Shown here piece after piece: positions 57,512-64,000 of a stretch of 64,000 bases of DNA. Source of the DNA: Daucus carota subsp. sativus. Taxonomy: Eukaryota > Streptophyta > Magnoliopsida > Apiales > Apiaceae. The translations under genes and the position numbers were made by a program. The stretch covers positions 45,223,598-45,287,597 of the forward strand of contig NC_030385.2 in NCBI RefSeq assembly GCF_001625215.2, written 5' to 3'. A model generated the notes under the pieces. That model saw nothing but the letters and a program-made list of their open reading frames with translations. It ran no database searches and was not told where the DNA came from. Numbering within the stretch: position 1 is the first letter of the stretch; every line of letters starts with the position of its first letter.

Positions 57512-58800
57512 ACTGAGGTGAGTCTGGTGACCATGTCAAACAGTCTAGGTGGTTAGGCTCTTTACTATGGTGGATAAGTGAACCTAAGAAACTGACTTCT
57601 AGCAACTTACATGGTCCACTCCACTACTGGAATAAGCCAGAGAACCCCACATCTGAATAAAGTGAAGATTGAGATACTGCAAGGATCTCAATTCTTTATA
57701 TCTGAATGCAAAAAGTAGTAAAAGGTTCTTTCAGTGATGGATTCTTCTAGCTGATAAGTGGATACATGAACAACCAATAAGAATGGCATAATTTCAGTTG
57801 AGAATTATATGATTAAACAATGAAAAAAAATAAATTGCATCAATAATTTCTTTACCATCTATAGTAGAAAAGGAGTAGATATTTATGTTATTCTTGCTCC
57901 TAGTGAAAAGAGTGAATAAAAGCTCAGGTCCCATGTATGTTTATTCTCTTTACTAGATTAGACATGGCCTGTGTCTCCCGGTTATTATTATGATTTTGAT
58001 TTCATATTCAAAGAGATTAGATTTGTTTAAGCTTTTCTAGTCATGGAATAACATGAAAGTTAGTTAGCTTTTGTCTGGACTGTAGCAACAGATTGATTGT
58101 GAGTTTGGAGTTTGTGAGGGAGTGAAGTTCATTCCAGAAAATAGTTATTACAAAAATATAATAATTTGAGATTTTTCTAATATTTACATTTTCATTGGCA
58201 AGAATAAATTGTTGCAATCAAATAACTGTTTTATAACAATTTTAATATATACATATTTTGAGGTATAATATAATGAAATCATATTTTGATGATATTCAAT
58301 AATAAATTTATAATAACTTCCGGTAAAATTTTAAAAACAATTCTAATCTAACAATTTTAAACAAACCCAAGCTTTAAAAGTTTACGTATGTTATCGGAAA
58401 AATAATAGAAAACAAAACCAGTCCCAAGCCCAGTGAGCATAATTGCATAAGCATACCCCCCCTTGGCCCCTTTGTTTGTTAGGGTATACAGCATGTTCTG
58501 ACCGCCTTAAGTAGGAACATTATTTATAAATATTTTTATATTTTGCTCAAAAATATGAAAATAAATATTTTTCTATCAGTTTAATTAAAAAAAAATGAAC
58601 AAATATTTTCAGTTATATAATCGATTAGTTATCAAAAGGATGAATATTTAATAGCTGGAAAAAATATAGCATCCTATTTTTATTTTCATTCTAATAAAAT
58701 AAAAATTTACAATATTTCTAATTGGGGAGAGATATCATTAAATTAAATTATTATTATAATTTCATTTCATATTTTCTTGTAAAATTATATACATATACAT

Positions 58801-58847
<47 letters not shown>

Positions 58848-59414
58848 GAACATATAAATTTCAAATTTAGCTTTTACTTTCCGCACTTTTATATGACAAT
58901 CAATTATATGTTATAAATATAATCGTCGACTTATCATAATGATTTTTAAGTTGCATAAGAAATCTATAATTTTATGATCGGGAAAATAAAGATATAAAAC
59001 AAGGATGCTAATTTAAACAAAATAAATATATAAAAAGCACATATTAGAGTACTGAATAGCTTATGTATTATAAGAATGTTTTTTTTCTATCAAATGTATT
59101 ATAAGAATGTTGTTATATAAATAATAATATATATTTAAATTTTTTATTATATTTTAAATGAAGTAGTTCAAAATATGCTTTTTATCAATAAATCTAAAAA
59201 GTAAAATAAAAATGTCATGGGTGTAAACCCTACTTCTTTTTCAGCTTCTCCACTTGCCCCTGCTCTCTACGTGCTGCTAAACAAAAACCCAATTAATTTC
59301 TCGTTTGTCAGGTAAAGATTTAGACATTATTCACTGGATTTAATTGGGTCTTCTTAAAGTTTTGATTTTACTTTATATTTGCGCATAATCTCTGTTTTCT
59401 TGATTTATATTGTG
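57512..59414. other. AT-rich spacer and 5' region of the PPR gene
   Basis: No gene seen. It contains the (AT)n tract and, near 59220-59310, a pyrimidine-rich leader with CAG|GTAAAG (about 59310) that could be a 5' UTR intron donor. Confidence 0.35.
58804..58846. repeat. (AT)n microsatellite
   Basis: About 21 uninterrupted AT units. Confidence 0.95.
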
Positions 59415-60521
59415 ATGAATATATATAGATTATGTTCTAGGCAAACTGTTAGCAATTTGTCAAGATTGAGTAGTAGAATTGTATCTAAGAATGGCCATTT
59501 ATGTGTAACTGCATCACCCATTAGTTCTTTGTCAGTTGATATTTATGGGGGGTTTGTTTCGAAAAACCCGGTTAGGCCAAACGGGTCAGAACCCATTTGG
59601 TTTGGGAGGAGGTTTTATCAGTCTGTTCAAGAATTAGGATTGGGGGAGGTGGAGAGTGATGGGGAAGACCCGGAGGATGATGGGAGTATGAATGAGTTTT
59701 TGTCGAGAATGGTGTGGATTATGCGGGGGAAGTTGTCGGAGGTTTATGTTGATTCGGATAGGCAGACAATTGATGCAATGCTGATGATTATTGCGTCGAA
59801 GGTTGTGGCGGAGATTGAAAAGAGTGGTCTTGAGAAGATGCTTAGTTCGGTGGCTATGGTCCCGTCGGATGATTTTAGTGAGGATTTGTGGAGGATGGTT
59901 TGGGAGGTTTGTACCATGGTTTTGGAGGATATGGAGAAGGCGGGGAAGAAGGAGAAGATGAAGAAGTTTCTTCAAGATGATGAAGTTAGGGAGATGTATA
60001 AGTTTGCTGGTGAGATAGGTGTTCGAGGGGAGATGTTGAGGGAGTTGAGGTTTAAGTGGGCTCGGGAGAAGCTTGAGGAGAGTGAATTTTATGAAAGTTT
60101 GGAGCGTCTTCGAGAGGAGGAAAAGCAAGCTCAAGAAGCGGAGGAATCTGGAACTGTGAGGGAAGGAGAGACTGCTGAAAGTGGTACAGAGATGGGAAGT
60201 GAAAAGAAAGATAAGGTTTTTGCACTTCCGAAGAGACATGGGAAGATAAAATACAAGATTTATGGCCTTGATCTCTCTGATCCTAAGTGGGCCGAAGTGG
60301 CGAAGAAAATTCACGAGACTGGAGAAATCATCTGGCCTCAGGAAGCAAAGCCAATATCAGGGAAATGCAAACTTATTACTGAGAAAATTCTTACATTACA
60401 AGCTGATGATGACGTTTCTCCTCTATTAGCTGAATGGGTGGAACTTCTCAGTCCCCGCAGGATTGACTGGATTGCTTTGCTTGATAAGTTAAAAGAACAG
60501 AATGAACCCATATATTTTAAG
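59415..60521 (+). CDS. PPR596-like mitochondrial pentatricopeptide repeat protein, first coding exon only
   Basis: 369 codons from the first in-frame ATG to an AAG|GTAATA donor, phase 0. The N-terminus is Arg/Ser-rich and acid-free (MNIYRLCSRQTVSNLSRLSS), a mitochondrial presequence. It is followed by an acidic segment, a helical region (DEVREMYKFAGEIGVRGEML, ELRFKWAREKLEESEFYESL), a charged linker, and the block KIKYKIYGLDLSDPKWAEVA with LLAEWVELLSPRRIDWIALL near the exon end. I recall this pre-PPR block from the Arabidopsis At1g80270 (PPR596)/At1g15480/At3g15590 group, where PPR motifs follow. Those motifs are not in this window: after the donor comes about 600 bp of intron-like sequence and then a chromovirus. 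Either the later exons lie past 64000 or the gene is cut short. Confidence 0.7.
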
Positions 60522-61131
60522 GTAATACTCTAAATTTTCCTTTTTACCTATTGATCTCATGTATGCAATTGTATACTCCATTTTTTTCTGCAGTGTTATG
60601 TTTGCTCTCTAAGGTCTGCCGTGTGTGAATTTCATGGCGTGGTACTAAATGATAGATTAGTTAGCGTCATCGGCTTAAATATATATGTTTCAATTTCCCA
60701 TGGTTATATGGACAATAAAATGGAACTGTACTTTGCTAAGGTGATACACTTCTTGGCGTTTTTTCTCAATTTCTAATTTGAATGCGTCCAAAATGGTACT
60801 TTAGTTTGGTGTGCAGCCCTCCTACGAGACTTTTTTTTTTTTGTTATGGCTCTATCATTCTCTTAGTTGTGCTATTGGTACTTATTTTGTAACTTGCTGA
60901 TTTTGTTCAGACATCAGAAGTTAAATTAATGAAATACTGAATATTGGTTCAGCACTTTACCTTAATTTAATTTATTATGTCCGTTACCAAAAACCTAATC
61001 AGTTGACTTTTGACATTAAACTCTTATTTTTTTTTATCTAGGTTTTCTGTTAAACATGTTTATTAACATCTCGTTTGTAGACATTCTAAAAATATGATAT
61101 TGTGTAATGGACTAGATAACTTTTACTCACT
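60522..61131 (+). other. 5' part of the PPR gene intron
   Basis: AT/T-rich sequence with no coding frame. It extends to the putative chromovirus LTR; no acceptor followed by PPR-like sequence was found. Confidence 0.5.
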
Positions 61132-61270
61132 TGTTACTGAAAATCAACACTACAACGTACTTAGCAGCACTTAAACAGAAATACAAACCCAGACTTTCGA
61201 GTAGCTGGAACTCCAAATCCTCAGAGAGGTTTACTTAACACATAATCGATAACCCTAATTCTCCCTGCCA
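61132..61270 (-). repeat. Putative 3' LTR of the chromovirus (boundaries uncertain)
   Basis: On the - strand a purine tract (AAGGGGGAA) is followed directly by TGGCAGGGAG..., and a CAGTAACA end occurs about 139 bases on. This would be a short LTR, and the outer end could lie further into the intron; the partner LTR is outside the window. Confidence 0.35.
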
Positions 61271-64000
61271 TTCCCCCTTATCGCTGCCCTTTCTTGCTGC
61301 ATTTACCTTTCTGCCCTTGTGTCTTTCGGGCCTTCTCCTGTGCGCTTTGGGCCTCTTCTAGTAAACGTTATTAATGGTTTGGGCTTCTGTGTGGGCCTCT
61401 CTTGATCCATTGCATTACCCCCCGCCCAAAGACGCACCTTGTCCTCAAGGTGAAAATCTGGAAACTGTTCTGTGATCACATCTGCGTCCTCCCAGGTTGC
61501 TTCAAACTCAGGCATATTGCACCACTTCAGTAAGACCTCTGTCGTGACTGACTGTTCGTGTGAACGAGAACGCACATCCAGCACTGCCTCGGGTATAGTA
61601 ATCAATTCCAGATCTGGGGAAACTTATTAGGCAGAGTAGGGGATGATGGAATCGGACCAATCGCCCGTCTCAACTGTGAGACATGAAACACAGGGTGGAT
61701 GTGACTGTGGACCGGTAATTCTAACTTGTAGGCCACCGCACCAACTCTTGCAACAATAGTAAATGGCCCATAGTATCGAGCTGCTAACTTTTCAAAATGG
61801 CGTTTTGCCAAAGATTTTTGACGATATGGTTGCAGCTTAAGGTATACTGAGTCACCCACCTGAAAAACTTCTTCCCGCCTATGCTCATCAGCTGCATTCC
61901 GCATGATTTGTTGAGCCCTCAATAAATTAACTCGCAGTTCATCTAATACGGCATCACGTAACTGCAGTTCTTCTTCCAAGTTCCCCACTGGGGTCTGGCC
62001 AGTACCCACACGTAAGAGATGGGGAGGAGCTCGCCCATACAGGGCCTGAAAGGGTGATACCTTGAGAGATGAATGTGGGGACGTATTGTAAGAGAATTCA
62101 GCCCAAGGGATCCATTTAGCCCATGTCCTTGGCTGTGAAGATGCGAAGCAGCGTAAGTAAGTTTCCAGACACTTATTAACCACCTCGGATTGTCCATCCG
62201 TTTGTGGGTGATACGCTGTACTCCGAGTCAGTGTGGTGCCCTGAAGACGGAACAATTCACGCCAAAATCCGCTGAGAAATATTCGATCTCTGTCTGATAC
62301 TATCGAGGTTGGAAACCCGTGCAAACGGATCACTTCTTTGACAAACAGATCGGCCACTGTCACTGCTGAAAAAGGATGCTTCAGCAACAAAAAATGAGCA
62401 TACTTTGTGAGCCTGTCAACCACCACTAGCACCGTGTCATACCCTCGAGATGGAGGTAAGCCCTCAATGAAATCCATGGAGATCTGATCCCAGACCTGTG
62501 ATGGAATCGGCAAGGGTTGCAACAGCCCGGCCGGACTTCTGTTGGAGCCCTTATTCTGTTGGCAAATCAGACACTGGCGTACATATTCAGACACGTCCTT
62601 CCGCATCCCAACCCAAAACCAGTCAGTTGCTAAACGTAAATACGTTTTTACTTCACCTGAATGCCCGCCAACCGGAGAATCGTGGTGTTCTCGGAGCAAC
62701 TGGGCAATAAATCCTGACTTCTGTGGTACCACCACCCGCTTTTTATACAACAATCTGCCTTGTACTACTTCAAAATCCAAGTGCTCACGTATTCCCCCTA
62801 CTAAGTCTGCCTTCAACTTGCTCAAAAAACTATCTCGATTCACCTCCTGATCTAGCTTCTGCCAGTCCAACACACATGTGGAAAGTAACATGTTCAAGAT
62901 GATTTCCCCTGTATTCTTTCTGGACAGTGCATCCGCAACCTTATTTGCGGGGCCTGGTTTATAGTGCACATCAAAATCAAAACCCATAAGTTTACTGATC
63001 CATTTCTGGTAGTTTGCCCCCACTTCCCTTTGCTGCATAATAAAACGGAGACTTTGCTGGTCCGTATGAATGATAAAATGGCGCCCCATTAAGTAATGTT
63101 TCCATCTCTGTACAGCTAAACAGATTGCAATTAATTCTTTTTCATACACACACTTGGATCGTGCCTGGACTCCCAAGAGTTTGCTAAAAAATGCAACCGG
63201 CTTCCCTTGTTGTAACAACACAGCACCTATGCCATATCCCGAAGCATCAGTTTCCAATGTAAAAGGTACGGTGAAGTCAGGCATCGACAACACCGGAGCG
63301 GAACTCATGGCTTGTTTCAGCAGGTTAAATGCAGTTGTGGCATCCTGAGACCATCCAAATTGGTCCTTTTTTAACTGCTCAGTCAATGGCTGCGCAATTT
63401 GTGCATAATGAGCCACAAATTTTCTGTAGTATCCGGTGAGTCCCAAGAACCCACGCAACTCCCGAAGATTTTGCGGGACTGGCCAATCAAGCATCGCTTG
63501 GATCTTACTGCGGTCTGCAGCTACCCTTCCGGCAGATATAACATGTCCCAAGTAAGCAATTTCAGCCCTTCCAAACTCACACTTTTTTAAATTTGCTACC
63601 AGTTGCTGTTCAATCAGTGTGTCTAGGACTGATGCCACGTGCCCCCGGTGCTCCTCCTCATTCCGACTGTATATCAAAATGTCATCAAAAAAAACTAAAA
63701 CAAACTTGCGGAGGAAAGGCTGGAAAACCACATTCATGAGGGACTGAAATGTAGAGGGCCCATTCATTAATCCGAAGGGCATAACCAGAAACTCATAATG
63801 CCCTTCGTGTGTTCGGAATGCAGTCTTATGCACATCCTCTGCCCGCATTCGAATCTGATGGTAGCCTGCTTTGAGATCCAATTTGCTGAATAGTTTCGCC
63901 CCATGTAACTCATCAAGCAGCTCTTCGATTACTGGAATAGGGTACTTGTCCGGCACGGTTTCTTTATTTAAAGCTCGGTAATCCACACAAAACCTCCACG
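61132..64000 (-). mobile_element. Ty3/gypsy chromovirus, 3' part (possibly Reina-type)
   Basis: A - strand element running off the right edge. Parts in view from right to left: reverse transcriptase (FFDDILIYSRN), RNase H (LETDASGYGIGAVL), integrase with HHCC zinc region (HHDSPVGGHSG ... CLICQQNKG) and catalytic core (MDFIEGLP, SDRD, AYHPQTDGQSEVVNK), then a chromodomain (LLKWCNMPEFEATWEDADVI; about 61440-61550) and EQFPDFHLEDKV. A chromodomain after integrase defines chromoviruses. It appears nearly whole over this part, with at most about one break. Purine tract and LTR follow at 61271-61285 and below. It sits in the intron of the PPR gene, antisense to it. Confidence 0.85.

Noticed and set aside
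59634-60314. 226-codon - strand frame
   Set aside because: Antisense shadow of the PPR-like exon; the product is a Leu/His/Asn-rich string without domain features.
1-64000. CRISPR array, bacterial operon, phage or organelle DNA
   Set aside because: No spaced direct repeats of the right kind, no Shine-Dalgarno/operon structure; introns and plant families throughout show nuclear plant DNA.

Overview
The window is nuclear DNA from a flowering plant, almost certainly a eudicot. The evidence is AT-rich spacers, GT-AG introns, plant-specific gene families (QUA2-type methyltransferase, ERD6-like sugar transporter, RADIALIS-like SANT protein, X8-type glucanase), an intron-bearing tRNA-Tyr gene, and plant LTR elements and MITEs. 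An asterid such as a member of the carrot family is a guess only.

Layout. 1-3349 is the 3' part of a Sirevirus-like Ty1/copia element on the + strand: an extra downstream ORF plus a 1.5-kb LTR full of palindromes. It sits inside a Tat-lineage Ty3/gypsy element on the - strand (3350-9936; long gag-pol frame, 1-kb LTR). 9.9-12.3 kb is a run of MITEs (hAT-like, PIF/Harbinger-like, Stowaway-like). 12901-15484 (+) is a five-exon GH17/X8 beta-1,3-glucanase gene. 18487-18798 (+) is a small AT-hook protein gene. 21962-26416 (-) is an eight-exon PMT28-like Golgi methyltransferase gene. 28137-34745 (-) is a 13-exon CNNM/DUF21-CBS transporter gene whose introns hold a MITE and a minisatellite. 37105-38708 (+) is a two-exon SAM-dependent methyltransferase gene. 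39753-42413 (-) is a six-exon gene for a probable Tat-imported thylakoid-lumen protein. 43204-49500 (-) is an 18-exon ERD6-like sugar transporter gene. Five tRNA genes lie between 42.5 and 51.7 kb. 52376-53505 (-) is a two-exon RADIALIS-like gene. 54.9-57.5 kb holds a CACTA terminus and a foldback element. 59415-60521 (+) is the first coding exon of a PPR596-like mitochondrial protein gene, and its intron runs into a chromovirus (about 61132 to beyond 64000, -).

The host genes are independent housekeeping or wall/transport genes, not one pathway. The exon models were built by hand: reading frames, splice phases and family motifs agree at almost every junction, and the weakest is the tenth exon of the CNNM gene. 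I found no clearly new biological system. The most unusual items are the palindrome-rich LTR, a MITE nested in another MITE with a clear 9-bp target duplication, a tandem duplication covering the exon-1 splice donor of the lumen-protein gene next to a NAGNAG acceptor whose distal choice gives an immediate stop, a minisatellite open in three frames, a duplicated tRNA-Ala(AGC) pair in which one copy has an atypical T-loop base, and the chromovirus in the PPR gene.
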